A stretch of 49,321 nt of DNA, from contig QWOP01000057.1 in NCBI GenBank assembly GCA_003669605.1, positions 1-49,321 of the forward strand, in the 5' to 3' direction. Below the pieces are notes generated by a model. It was given only the letters and a program-made list of their open reading frames with translations. It did no database searches and was not told where the DNA came from. Origin of the DNA: Planctomycetota bacterium. Lineage in GTDB: Bacteria; Planctomycetota; Planctomycetia; Pirellulales; UBA1268. The position numbers and the translations under genes are program-made. Of this stretch, positions 10,544-18,922 are shown piece by piece (the stretch's first letter is position 1; each line of letters begins with the position of its first letter).

Positions 10544-11178
10544 TCACGCCAATGCGTCGAGCGCTTTGAGAACCGGCTCTGCGTGACCTTCCGCTTTGAC
10601 GCTGCGGAACACCCTGGCCACGGTGCCGCCGGCATCGATCACAAATGTGCTCCGCACGATCCCCAGCGACGTTTTGCCAGACAGCGTCTTTTCCCGCCAC
10701 GCCCCGGAGCGTAGCAGGCCGTGGATAAACTGCCGGTCCTTGCTGCACGAGGCAGTCGCGAGTGCGTAGCACTGGAAAAAACCGGAGGTTTTTCACGTGG
10801 AAAAAGGTCAGGGATGACTTTTTCCACGGGCTGATAGCGCTCCGCCACGGCATGGTCGTCATCGACCAGCAGCGTGCAGGGCAGGTCGTACTTCGCCCGG
10901 AATTTCCCGTGGCTGAGGGTCGAATCGCCGCTCACTCCGAGGACGACGGCCTGGTGACGGGCGAATTGCCGGGCCGCATCGCGGAAACCGCAGGCCTCCT
11001 TGGTGCAGCCTGGGGTATCGTCCTTGGGGTAGAAAGAGAGAACCACCGGCGCACCCCGCAGGCTGGAGAGTTTCAAGGTCTCCCTGTTGTGCGTGGCGAG
11101 ACAAAAATTGGGCGCCTTCTTCCCTTCCTCAATCCAGTCGCTCCAGTTACTCCGGTTACGCTCGTTGCTCATGGACAA
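10544..11178 (-). pseudogene. bcp: Peroxiredoxin (BCP/PrxQ), interrupted by repeat insertion
   Basis: The first 115 codons encode a normal BCP-type peroxiredoxin: LSFYPKDDTPGCTKEACGF holds the peroxidatic Cys and a second Cys five residues on. After DDDHAVAERY the frame enters a 128-bp dispersed element (10706-10833) and continues out of frame to a stop at 10639. The missing C-terminal part (GAWREKTLSGKTSLGIVRST to ALDALA) is intact in another frame from 10705 to the stop at 10544. Removing 128 bp would restore a 168-residue protein, the normal length. The visible 179-residue product would lack the last core strand and helix, so peroxidase activity is probably lost. Confidence 0.85.
10706..10833 (-). 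repeat. Dispersed hairpin element, copy B, inserted in bcp
   Basis: The extent is defined by the break in the peroxiredoxin protein: codon Tyr115 ends at 10834 and the conserved Gly-Ala-Trp resumes at 10705. It has a perfect 9-bp stem, GTGGAAAAA (10797-10805) and TTTTTCCAC (10819-10827). A second A/T hairpin built on AAAACC/GGTTTT follows, then CACTCGCGACTGCCTCGTGCA and a CAGTTTATCCA tract. The last two blocks recur in copy E, and the first half recurs in A and D. GCTA occurs at both borders but a target duplication is not certain. Confidence 0.85.
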
Positions 11179-12412
11179 CTCCGTATCAACCTGGGGAAAA
11201 ACCGGGGCTTCGGGAAGCCCGCCGGGGGGAAGTGACTACGTTCCCGGCCGACCTCTTGGCAGGCCGGCAGAATTCCGCTGGCCAGCACCCGACGGCTCTT
11301 TGGCCGCAGCGCTCCTGACGCCGCCGGGCCGCGGCGCACTGGCGGTGGTTGCCGTATGGGGACGGGCCGCCGGGCCGGCCGTCGAGCGGCTCTTTGTTCC
11401 CCACGGCGCTGTGCCGCTGGCCGAGCGCCGCCTCGATGCGATCAGTGCCGGGCTGTGGCGGGGCCACGACGGAGGGAAAGGGAGCGTGGCAGCCGAAACG
11501 GTCGTCGTGATCCGCAGTCGATTCTGTTGGGAGATCCACTGCCATGGGGGGAACGCGGCCAGTCTGGCGATCCTCGCCGATCTCCAGCGGCTCGGCGCCG
11601 CTTGCCAGTCTCCGTTGGCCTGGCCGGGAGCCCGACCGGAAACGATCGCCGGCGAGGCCCTCGAGGCCTTGGCCAGTGCCGGAGGAGCAAAGGCCGCCCA
11701 GATCCTCTGCCGCCAATTTTCAGGCGCCCTCGACAGTGCACTCAACAGCCTTGCGGAGAGGGTGAGTGCGGGGGACTTCTTGGCGGCGGCTCAGCTGGCG
11801 GCTGATCTGCGTCAGGCGGCATCGATCGGGCTGCGGCTGCTCGAGCCCTGGCGGGTGGTGGTGGCCGGCGGGGTGAATGCCGGCAAGAGTAGCCTCGTCA
11901 ATGCCCTTGCCGGCTACGGCAGGTGCATCGTTTCGGCGATGGCCGGGACCACGAGGGATGTGGTGGAAACCAGACTCGTGCTCGATGGTTGGCAGATCGT
12001 GTTAGTGGACACCGCCGGGCTCCGCGGCATCGAAGGACCTGCCGGGGAGACCGAACGCTGCGGCATCGCCAGGGCGGAGGAGGCCGCGCGGACCGCCGAT
12101 CTCGTCCTCCACCTCACCGCTGCGGCAGCGACAGCGGATGGGCTACCCGCCCCACGGGGGCAGGGGACGATCGAGGTCTGGTCGAAGATCGATCAGGTCG
12201 ACACCCGCCCTGCTCCAACTGGCCGAATCGCCACCTCTGCCAGCACCGGCGAGGGGCTCGACGCGCTCGCGACCGCCATCATCAGCCACTTGGTTCCGCC
12301 CGCTATCGAGCGCCGTCTGCTCGGTGGGGGGGTCCCCTTTTTGCCGCGGCACCTCGGTCTTATCGACGGCCTCCTGGCCGGGCATGACGCCCGCCGCAGC
12401 CGCTGTCAGTAG
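11171..12412 (+). CDS. Divergent MnmE/TrmE-like GTPase
   Basis: This 413-residue protein keeps the MnmE architecture: an N-terminal tetrahydrofolate-like domain (LLTPPGRGALAVVAVWG, then EIHCHGGN), a helical region, and an inserted Ras-like G domain. The G motifs are GGVNAGKSS, SAMAGTTRDV, DTAGLR and SKID. MnmE modifies wobble uridine in tRNA with MnmG. Two hallmarks are missing or altered: the GEFT/RAFLNGK region reads WPGARPETIAGEA, and the C-terminal Cys motif FCIGK is absent (the end is RRSRCQ). Its role as the tRNA enzyme is therefore uncertain. The start overlaps that of bcp on the other strand by 8 bp, and the 3' end overlaps the rhodanese gene by 7 bp. Confidence 0.75.
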   Translation: MDNSVSTWGKTGASGSPPGGSDYVPGRPLGRPAEFRWPAPDGSLAAALLTPPGRGALAVVAVWGRAAGPAVERLFVPHGAVPLAERRLDAISAGLWRGHDGGKGSVAAETVVVIRSRFCWEIHCHGGNAASLAILADLQRLGAACQSPLAWPGARPETIAGEALEALASAGGAKAAQILCRQFSGALDSALNSLAERVSAGDFLAAAQLAADLRQAASIGLRLLEPWRVVVAGGVNAGKSSLVNALAGYGRCIVSAMAGTTRDVVETRLVLDGWQIVLVDTAGLRGIEGPAGETERCGIARAEEAARTADLVLHLTAAAATADGLPAPRGQGTIEVWSKIDQVDTRPAPTGRIATSASTGEGLDALATAIISHLVPPAIERRLLGGGVPFLPRHLGLIDGLLAGHDARRSRCQ

Positions 12413-12762
12413 ACAGGAATCGTAGGGTCGATCTCGGCGCTCCAGGCGTCGATGCCGCCGACCATGCTGGTGGCGTGGGGAAACCCCCGCTCGCGGAGCC
12501 AATGCACCACCCGCAAACTGCGGACGCCATGGTGGCAGTGGACGATGATCGTCCGCTCGGCCCATGGCGACAGTTCCCCAATCCTGCCGGGTAACTCCTG
12601 CATCGGTAGCAAGATCGCCCCGTCGATCCGCGCCGTGGCATGCTCTTCAGGGGTGCGGCAGTCAAGAAGCAGCCGCTCCGCGGGATCGATGTCGCGGAGC
12701 ATCGCCGCCGCCACCGTGGGGCTGATTTCGAGGGGCACGTCGGGGGCAGATGGATCGTTCAT
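12406..12762 (-). CDS. Single-domain rhodanese-like protein
   Basis: The 118-residue cytoplasmic protein spans one rhodanese domain. LLLDCRTPEEHATARIDGA is the conserved front motif. The active-site loop HCHHGVRS has Cys76, which would carry the persulfide, and the C-terminal end shows GGIDAWS. Rhodaneses transfer sulfane sulfur; single-domain forms often feed tRNA thiolation or sulfide handling. The partner is unknown. It converges on the MnmE-like gene with a short overlap. Confidence 0.88.
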   Translation of the reverse strand: MNDPSAPDVPLEISPTVAAAMLRDIDPAERLLLDCRTPEEHATARIDGAILLPMQELPGRIGELSPWAERTIIVHCHHGVRSLRVVHWLRERGFPHATSMVGGIDAWSAEIDPTIPVY

Positions 12763-12825
12763 AGGTGAGCCAAATCAGAGGTAATGGATCAGAGACCAGA
12801 GGGAGCAAGGCTCAGAGGGAGCAAG

Positions 12826-12863
12826 AAAAAAAGCAGCCGGAGAGGAAACGCCTCTCCGGCTGC
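12826..12863 (-). terminator. Intrinsic terminator of the DUF1559 gene
   Basis: A perfect 13-bp stem (12833-12845 with 12851-12863) has a 5-nt loop. Read on the minus strand it is followed by seven T at 12832-12826. It lies about 120 bp past the DUF1559 stop and before the rhodanese gene. This is the best terminator in the window. Two copies of CAGAGGGAGCAAG lie just beyond it. Confidence 0.9.
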
Positions 12864-12984
12864 CCTGTTGGATCAACACCCCGCGAAATTCACATTCGTG
12901 GGATTCAAACCTGGATCGTCGACAACCATGCTCATCATGCTCAATTCATAATCGATGCATGATCAATGCATGATCAATGCACAC

Positions 12985-14064
12985 TCAATCGGCGGTCTGC
13001 GACTCGCCCGAATCGCGGGTGCAGATGGCGATGTAGATCGCCGGGTCAATGTCCGCACCGACCGTGGCGTTGTGGCCGTCTGCGTACCCGTGCATGATCA
13101 AACCACCCGCGTGGGTGCTGCTGGGGCCCCAAGCCGTATTTCCAAGCGAACCGCGGCCGCCCAGAGACTGGTAGATCCGCCCCGTGGCGGTCGGAGTCGG
13201 GCCGTAGCCAGAGCCACCGGTGACCCCGGCGGTATTCCACATTCCGCCGATCAGCCCCGGCAGGCTGCCAGTGTCGTCAGGAAGGCCATGAGTGGTGGTG
13301 CCCATGGCGTCGATCCAAGAGGAATTACCCCCTTCGTTCGTCTCGACAATAATGACGGTCTTGGAGGTCCCGTCACGAATCGAACCCATCCCTTGGCCAT
13401 ATTGTGGCAGGCTGTCGGTGTCGGCATTGCCAAACTTTGGGCTCTTCAGGGCCATCACTCCGTTGTCGGACAAATTCGGGCTCTTGCCCTGCGAGGTGAC
13501 GCCGGTCATCGCCTTATAATTGCTGATCCCCATCTGGGCGTAGGGAGCGCCGGTGTAGTTGATGATCGACTTGTAATTACTCCCAGCGCCATTCACGACC
13601 ACGGGTTGGCCAGAGTACGACGGGCAAACGAGTGCTGGCAGTTGGGTTTGCGAGGCGTGCTGAGTGCCGGTGCCGAGCAGCCCGGCCATGAAGGGTGAGG
13701 AGCCGCGAGCGAAGCGACTGGAGCCGGCTGATAACTGGTTGTAGAGGTTGGTCTCCTCAATGTAGGGCAACACGTGGACGATCCAACTGAAGGCTGACGC
13801 GGTCGGATCCGAAGAGAAAGTTGTGGCGGTGAATGGATAACGGTCGGCCCCCGCTGGAAAGGTCTTCTTGCTGCTTTCGCAGTTCAGCAACCCGAGGCCC
13901 TGCTGTTTCATCTTGTTGCCACAGGAACTGCGGTTGGCCGCTTCGCGGGCGGCCTGAACGGCAGGCAGCAGCAAGCCGACCAGCGTCCCGATAATCGCGA
14001 TCACCACCAGCAACTCGACGAGGGTGAAGCCCCGCCGTTTCGAGCCGTATGTCTGGAAAGTCAT
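12985..14064 (-). CDS. DUF1559 prepilin-like protein
   Basis: The 359-residue protein has a type IV prepilin leader: KRRGFTLVELLVVIAIIGTL near residues 9-28, with cleavage expected between Gly and Phe, then a hydrophobic helix and LLPAVQAAREAANRSSC. The remainder is the DUF1559 (SBP_bac_10) domain, a family greatly expanded in Planctomycetota. Its exact role is unknown; pseudopilin-like assembly at the cell surface is inferred from the leader. GGAGG lies 7 bases before the ATG. It has its own promoter and terminator, so it is monocistronic. No pilus machinery genes are nearby. Confidence 0.92.
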   Translation of the reverse strand: MTFQTYGSKRRGFTLVELLVVIAIIGTLVGLLLPAVQAAREAANRSSCGNKMKQQGLGLLNCESSKKTFPAGADRYPFTATTFSSDPTASAFSWIVHVLPYIEETNLYNQLSAGSSRFARGSSPFMAGLLGTGTQHASQTQLPALVCPSYSGQPVVVNGAGSNYKSIINYTGAPYAQMGISNYKAMTGVTSQGKSPNLSDNGVMALKSPKFGNADTDSLPQYGQGMGSIRDGTSKTVIIVETNEGGNSSWIDAMGTTTHGLPDDTGSLPGLIGGMWNTAGVTGGSGYGPTPTATGRIYQSLGGRGSLGNTAWGPSSTHAGGLIMHGYADGHNATVGADIDPAIYIAICTRDSGESQTAD

Positions 14065-14208
14065 GGAAATCCTCCACCCTCGCGGGCAGCCATGGAAAAA
14101 ATAAGGAATGACGCAAGAAAAGAGCGCAGACAGAGACCGAGAGCCAGACGGAGAGACACTCCCACCCAACTCAACTGCTTCTACGCCGCCCCCAACGGAA
14201 TTGTTCAG

Positions 14209-14237
14209 AGTTTATGAGCGCATGAAAATCGTGTCAA
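14209..14237 (-). promoter_or_regulatory. Sigma-70 promoter of the DUF1559 gene
   Basis: TTGACA (14237-14232) and TAAACT (14214-14209) are separated by exactly 17 bp on the minus strand. The predicted start near 14202 gives a leader of about 138 nt. This 210-bp gap to the divergent CCA-adding enzyme gene is clearly more A/T-rich than the surroundings. Confidence 0.65.
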
Positions 14238-14274
14238 CCAAATAATCGCCACATGATCGCGTACCATTTCTTAG

Positions 14275-15603
14275 ATGGCTGCCATTGACGCTGATCCCAT
14301 CCTGGCTCGGGAGTTTGCCCGTACGGTCGTCGCCCGCTTGCGGGCCGCCGGCCACGAGGCGCTGTGGGCTGGTGGCTGTGTCCGCGATGAGTTGCTGGGG
14401 CGGACGCCGGCCGACTACGACGTTGCCACCTCAGCGATTCCAGACGCAGTCAGGGCGCTGTTTGGTCGCTCCCGGACGCTGGCCATCGGCGCTGCGTTTG
14501 GCGTCATCACGGTGATTGGGCCGCGTGGGGCGGGGCAGGTGGAGGTGACGACCTTCCGTACCGATGCGGCCTACACCGACGGCAGACACCCTGCAGAAGT
14601 CCGTTTCTCAAGCGCCGCCGAAGATGCAAAGCGTCGCGATTTCACGATCAACGGTCTGTTTCTCGATCCCGAGGCGGGGATTGTCCACGATCATGTCGGC
14701 GGCCGAGCCGATCTGGAGGCCGGCATCGTGCGGGCCATCGGCGTGCCGGGCTTGCGCTTCGGCGAGGACCACCTGCGGATGCTGCGGGCGGTCCGTTTTG
14801 CGGCCGGTTTTGGGTTTCTGCTGGAGGCCGAAACCCGGGCGGCCATCGAGCGGCTCGCCGGGCGTGTGGTGACAGTCAGCCCGGAGCGGATCGCGGCTGA
14901 ACTGCGGGCGATGCTCTCCCGTCCGGGCCGCGGCAGGGCCTTGGGGTTGCTTGCGGACACTGGGCTGGCGGCGGTCATCCTCCCGGAATTGGCACCGTCG
15001 CCAAGCTCTCCTTCTGCTGCGAATAATTGGCGCGTGAGGTCGGCCGTTATCGAGGCTCTCGACGAACCGTCGTTGGCGGTTGGACTGGCGGTCCTGGCGG
15101 GGAGGAACGCGAATGGGGCCATGCGCTCTGTGACCGCGATCTGCCGGAGGCTGCGACTGTCGAACAGGGAGTCTCGCTGTGCCGCATGGCTCAGAGACGC
15201 GCTCGATGCCTTCGGTGAGACGCCGGGAATGGAAACGACTCTCCAGGAAGGGGTCGTCAGCAGGCCCTGGTCGTGGCTGCAGCCGTGGCTTGCCCATGCC
15301 GATGCCCCGCTGCTGGCCGACGCCCTCAGGGCCCAGGCTGCCCATGGTCTTGCGAACCGAGCAACGGCTGCTTGGGTAAGCCGGCAGGTGGAGCGACCGG
15401 CCGCGGAACTTGCCCCACCTCCGCTGCTTACCGGGAGCGATCTTCTCCACGCTGGCATCCCCGCCGGAGCGGCACTCGGTGCGACACTCGCCAGGCTCCG
15501 TGCCCTGCAACTCGACGGGATCGTGACCACCAGCGCTGCCGCCAGAGACTGGCTGGCGGCGTTGCCCCCCGCCTCTGAGCCACCATCCGGCGAGCGGCCG
15601 TGA
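14275..15603 (+). CDS. cca: CCA tRNA nucleotidyltransferase / poly(A) polymerase family
   Basis: The 442-residue protein begins with the class II nucleotidyltransferase head: WAGGCVRDELLGRTPADYDV near residues 31-50, with the two metal-binding Asp in DYD. RRDFTINGLF near 120 and GEDHLRMLRAVRFA near 160 are the neck motifs. The enzyme adds or repairs the 3' CCA of tRNAs; a poly(A) polymerase role cannot be excluded from sequence. It is needed here because tRNA-Ala at 35121-35193 has no encoded CCA. The C-terminal half is less conserved. A hairpin element follows the stop. Confidence 0.9.
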   Translation: MAAIDADPILAREFARTVVARLRAAGHEALWAGGCVRDELLGRTPADYDVATSAIPDAVRALFGRSRTLAIGAAFGVITVIGPRGAGQVEVTTFRTDAAYTDGRHPAEVRFSSAAEDAKRRDFTINGLFLDPEAGIVHDHVGGRADLEAGIVRAIGVPGLRFGEDHLRMLRAVRFAAGFGFLLEAETRAAIERLAGRVVTVSPERIAAELRAMLSRPGRGRALGLLADTGLAAVILPELAPSPSSPSAANNWRVRSAVIEALDEPSLAVGLAVLAGRNANGAMRSVTAICRRLRLSNRESRCAAWLRDALDAFGETPGMETTLQEGVVSRPWSWLQPWLAHADAPLLADALRAQAAHGLANRATAAWVSRQVERPAAELAPPPLLTGSDLLHAGIPAGAALGATLARLRALQLDGIVTTSAAARDWLAALPPASEPPSGERP

Positions 15604-15610
15604 AGCGAGC

Positions 15611-15660
15611 CGGCTGTTTTTCCAAGGGAAAAAGCCCAAGGAATGACTTTTCCACGGCGA
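15611..15660 (-). repeat. Dispersed hairpin element, copy C
   Basis: The core reads, on the minus strand, CCGTGGAAAAGTCATTCC, then GCTTTTTCCC and TTGGAAAAA. It is shorter and more diverged than A and B but keeps the order of the A-tract, GTCAT and T-tract. It starts a few bases after the cca stop, in the 104-bp convergent gap before scpB. Confidence 0.7.
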
Positions 15661-15707
15661 TCGAGGGGGGAAGGGCAGTTGGCCCGAGTGATGGCTGACT
15701 GGGGGAA

Positions 15708-16502
15708 TCAGCCGGGGGGGGCGTTTGGTTCCGGTAGGTCCTCGATCCGGGCCAGCCTAAAAACGTCGAGGAATTTCCTCGTAGTCCGGTAGCAGGGCTC
15801 GCCCCCCTCCTGCGACTTCAGTTCCAGCAAGCCCCTGCGGACCAGCAGTCGCAGGACGCTCGGCGGAGCGTCGCAGCCGAGCTCCACCAGTTTGTCGCGC
15901 GCCACCGGCTGGTTCCAAGCCACCGCAGCGAGGACGTCGAGGGCTTCGGAGTCGAGTCGCACCAGACGGGACCGCGTCTGGGCCGCCCGGCCGAAAGAGG
16001 CGAACTCCTCGCGGAGGCGCATCACCCAGCCGTCCCCCTGCGACACCACGTCGTAGGGGCAGTTGTTCGCCCGGCATGACAGGCTCAGTTCGAGCGCCAA
16101 CTCATCGATTTCCTGCGGTCGTACGCCGCGCATCAAGGCCGCTACTTTCCGGCCGCTCAAGGGGACGCCACCGGGGAGTCCGACAAACAACAGCGCTGCC
16201 AGGATCGTCGTGGGACTGACCCGACAACCGTCCGGGGAATCGGCACCGAAATCACCATCATCGAGGTCGGGCGACGGATCGACCTCGGCGACACTGCCCG
16301 GAGCGCTTGAGGGAGCGCCGCTGTAGGGATCCGCCACCCCCATCATCGAGGCGAATGCCTGGGCGAGGCGGTCGATCGACAGGCCGCCGTCGGCCGGAGG
16401 GGCTGTGAAACCGGCCTGCTGGCCGCGGTGGGCCCCTGGAGGTGCCGCCACCGTCTCAGCAGCGGCAACTTTTTTGGACCGCATGGGATTGGCTCCCGCC
16501 AT
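15708..16502 (-). CDS. scpB: Segregation and condensation protein B
   Basis: The 264-residue protein has a variable N-terminal extension of about 90 residues rich in Ala, Pro and Asp. The ScpB winged-helix pair follows: ILAALLFVGLPGGVPLSGRKVAALMRG (first wing region) and LDSEALDVLAAVAWNQPVARDKLVEL, then VLRLLVRRGLLE and YRTTRKFLDVF. ScpB dimers bind ScpA and SMC to form the condensin that compacts and segregates the chromosome. No scpA is adjacent. It lies 75 bp downstream of the methyltransferase gene on the same strand, so the two may be cotranscribed. Confidence 0.82.
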   Translation of the reverse strand: MAGANPMRSKKVAAAETVAAPPGAHRGQQAGFTAPPADGGLSIDRLAQAFASMMGVADPYSGAPSSAPGSVAEVDPSPDLDDGDFGADSPDGCRVSPTTILAALLFVGLPGGVPLSGRKVAALMRGVRPQEIDELALELSLSCRANNCPYDVVSQGDGWVMRLREEFASFGRAAQTRSRLVRLDSEALDVLAAVAWNQPVARDKLVELGCDAPPSVLRLLVRRGLLELKSQEGGEPCYRTTRKFLDVFRLARIEDLPEPNAPPG

Positions 16503-16576
16503 GAAACGTCCTTTGCAACGGCCGATCGAGTCCGAGGGGAGGGCGCCCCCAATCCATCGCTCACTCCCAGGACATA

Positions 16577-17611
16577 TCAGGGCTCTTCCGGGGGGAACAA
16601 GAGCGGCTCACTTTTTCGCGCTCGCTTGGCCCTGGTCTTGCCCCGGGCCGGCCTCAGGTCCTCCAGACGACGGCCGTCGCGGGTGGTGGGGACGCTCTTG
16701 AGCGGCTCAGGGGAACCATCGAGGGGGTCGCCGGGCAAGGCGGCGGCCAGCCGGGCCCTGATCCGCTCGGCGTATTGGGGCGAAAGTTCACAGCCCAGAT
16801 ACGACCGCCCCAATTTGCGGGCCACCGCCAGCGTGGTGCCGCTGCCGGCGAAGGGGTCGAGAACGAGGTCGCCGGGGTGGCTTGAAGAGCGGATGATCCG
16901 GCCGAGGAGTTGCTCTGGCATCTGGCAGCCGTGCCAGCCGGAGCGTTCCTTGAAAGTGCCGCAGACGCGGGGGAAGTACCAGGTGTCCTGGTCGGCGGAA
17001 AAACCCTCGGGAAGATCCTGGGGACGAAGGATCCAGGTGTCGTCCGGCAGACGCCCCTGGGGGTTGGCGCGGCGGTCACCGTAGACGAGCTCGCGGGCCG
17101 AAGGGATGCGGATCGCATCGGTGTTGAAGGTGAACGCCTCGGCATCGCGGACGAATTGGAAGATGTGGGCATGCGACCGGCTGAATTTCTGCCGGCAGTT
17201 GACGCCGAAGGTGTAGTACCACACCACCCAACTGCGGCAGGTGAGGCCCAGTTCGCGTGTCGCCATCACCTTCAGTTCGGCCGCGTACTCATCGCCGATC
17301 GCCAGCCAGAACGTGCCGTCGGGGCGGAGGACGCGGACGATCTCCGCCATCCACCGCTGCGACCAGGTCAGGTAGTCATTGGCCGAGCGGCGGTCGTCGT
17401 AGGTGTCGTAGTCGTAGCCGATATTGAATGGTGGGTCGGCGAAGGCCAGATGCACGCAGCCGTCCGGAAGGCTCGCCAATCGATCGAGGCAATCCCCCTC
17501 CAAAAGGACGTTGGAGGGAGCGGTCGCTACGGTGGCGGTGGGGGCCGGAGGGCTGTCGCTGACAGGCGGTACCGCAGTCCCAGAAGACTTTTTGGAGACG
17601 CGGCGGGCCAT
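16577..17611 (-). CDS. Orphan DNA methyltransferase, beta class
   Basis: The 344-residue amino-methyltransferase has motif [11 protein letters not shown] at residues 59-67 before motif [10 protein letters not shown] at 252-260, the order that defines the beta class. It should methylate adenine N6 or cytosine N4 in DNA using S-adenosylmethionine. The target recognition region lies between residues 110 and 230 and its sequence specificity cannot be predicted. No restriction endonuclease is nearby, so it looks like a solitary regulatory or housekeeping methylase. The last 50 residues are basic. Confidence 0.88.
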   Translation of the reverse strand: MARRVSKKSSGTAVPPVSDSPPAPTATVATAPSNVLLEGDCLDRLASLPDGCVHLAFADPPFNIGYDYDTYDDRRSANDYLTWSQRWMAEIVRVLRPDGTFWLAIGDEYAAELKVMATRELGLTCRSWVVWYYTFGVNCRQKFSRSHAHIFQFVRDAEAFTFNTDAIRIPSARELVYGDRRANPQGRLPDDTWILRPQDLPEGFSADQDTWYFPRVCGTFKERSGWHGCQMPEQLLGRIIRSSSHPGDLVLDPFAGSGTTLAVARKLGRSYLGCELSPQYAERIRARLAAALPGDPLDGSPEPLKSVPTTRDGRRLEDLRPARGKTRAKRARKSEPLLFPPEEP

Positions 17612-17731
17612 CGGTAAGACTCCTTTCCGTGCAGATTTTCGGGCCAGAAAGTCGAGCCTCCGTCACGCTCGGTCGGCCCCTTGAAAGTGAGCCCAATCGA
17701 CCCGCTGGTGGCCAGAGCCGCAAGGCCCCCG

Positions 17732-18922
17732 TCACCGTCTACGGGCTTCTGGGGTGGCGGTGAAGGGGAGGAGGCGGGGATCGAGACAGGCCGAGACCGC
17801 CTCGTCGCAGGCCTGGGCTGCGGCCGTCGCGGCGGTGTTGGTGGCCCCGAGCAGGCAGAAGTCGCGTTCCGGTGCCACCCAGGCGACGCAGTACCAGGTG
17901 GTGTTGGAGCCGGAGTGGGAGAGGACCCGCCCCCCGCCCCAAGCCCGGTCATGGAGTCCCCAGCCGCCGGCATAGTCCGCAGCGCCCTGGGGCGCGAGCA
18001 AATGGGCCCAGTCGCTCGGAGTCACCGCGAGGCGCTTCCTGCCGCTTTCGTCTCCGTCCCCGGTGAACGTGAGGACAAACCGCGACCAATCCGCCATCGC
18101 CAGATGGACGCGGCCGGCGGGGCCAAGGGGAGGTGGATTATCGATCCGCACTGGCTGCCTGACGCCGTCGCGCTCGGCATGCCCCCAGGCGCCAGGGCTG
18201 TCTTGGTGGGGAACCGGCCCGAAGCCGGCTGTCGTGATGCCGAGCGGCCCGCAGACCTCCGCAGCCAGGAGCGTCTCCCAGGGCTGCCCCTCGATCGACT
18301 CGACGACGTGGCCGAGGAGGGCATAGCCGACGTTGGAGTAGAGAAATTCGGGAACCGCCGGGCGATCGAGGGTCACCAGCCATTCCAGCAGCGCCCGTCG
18401 CGCGGCGACCGGGTCGTCGGGATGGGCGCGGTCGAGGGCCCACCAGTCGGGATTGGCCGGGGCGGCGCTCGTGTGCCGGAGGAGGTCGTCGATCGTGACT
18501 GCACCCCACGCAGTCGCGGCGAGCGTCTGGCCGTTGCCGGTGCGGACTCCAGGGAACGCCTCGGCAAGCGGGGTGTCGAAGGAGAGCTTTCCGGCGGAAC
18601 AGAGCCTGGCGACCATCACGGCCGTCATCGCCTTGGTGCAGGAGCCGATGTGAATGAGATCGTCGAGTCGGGCCGGATCGCCCTCTCCCTGCTTCCGGAC
18701 GCCGCTGACTGCGAACACCTGCCGGCTGTCGGCGTGAAACCTGCCGGCCCACAGCGCCGGAACGTCGTGCTCGGCGCGGATCGAGTCGAGTCTGGTCTGG
18801 AGAGCGCTGTCGCCGGGGCCTTGGGCGAGGCCGACGGCGGCCCCGAGCGCGGCAACCATCCACAGGCTGCCCCGGCAGAGGCGGCTGGCCACCGTCGAGA
18901 AGTCTCCCTGGATCGGGTTCAC
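17732..18922 (-). CDS. Serine beta-lactamase-like hydrolase
   Basis: The 396-residue protein belongs to the class C beta-lactamase/esterase fold. It has a signal-like hydrophobic stretch (LWMVAALGAAVGLA), SxxK as Ser94-Cys-Thr-Lys97, YSN in FLYSNVGYALLG near 194, and HSG in LSHSGSNT near 335. Such proteins are mostly periplasmic esterases, D-amino-acid or peptide hydrolases rather than resistance enzymes. The GTG start shares GTGA with the stop of the upstream M16 peptidase gene, so translation is coupled and both may act on peptides in the periplasm. Confidence 0.85.
   Translation of the reverse strand: MNPIQGDFSTVASRLCRGSLWMVAALGAAVGLAQGPGDSALQTRLDSIRAEHDVPALWAGRFHADSRQVFAVSGVRKQGEGDPARLDDLIHIGSCTKAMTAVMVARLCSAGKLSFDTPLAEAFPGVRTGNGQTLAATAWGAVTIDDLLRHTSAAPANPDWWALDRAHPDDPVAARRALLEWLVTLDRPAVPEFLYSNVGYALLGHVVESIEGQPWETLLAAEVCGPLGITTAGFGPVPHQDSPGAWGHAERDGVRQPVRIDNPPPLGPAGRVHLAMADWSRFVLTFTGDGDESGRKRLAVTPSDWAHLLAPQGAADYAGGWGLHDRAWGGGRVLSHSGSNTTWYCVAWVAPERDFCLLGATNTAATAAAQACDEAVSACLDPRLLPFTATPEARRR

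Noticed and set aside
14091..14113. Sequence ATGGAAAAAATAAGGAATGAC resembling the hairpin element
   Set aside because: It lacks the second arm and further blocks, so chance similarity or a strongly decayed copy cannot be told apart.
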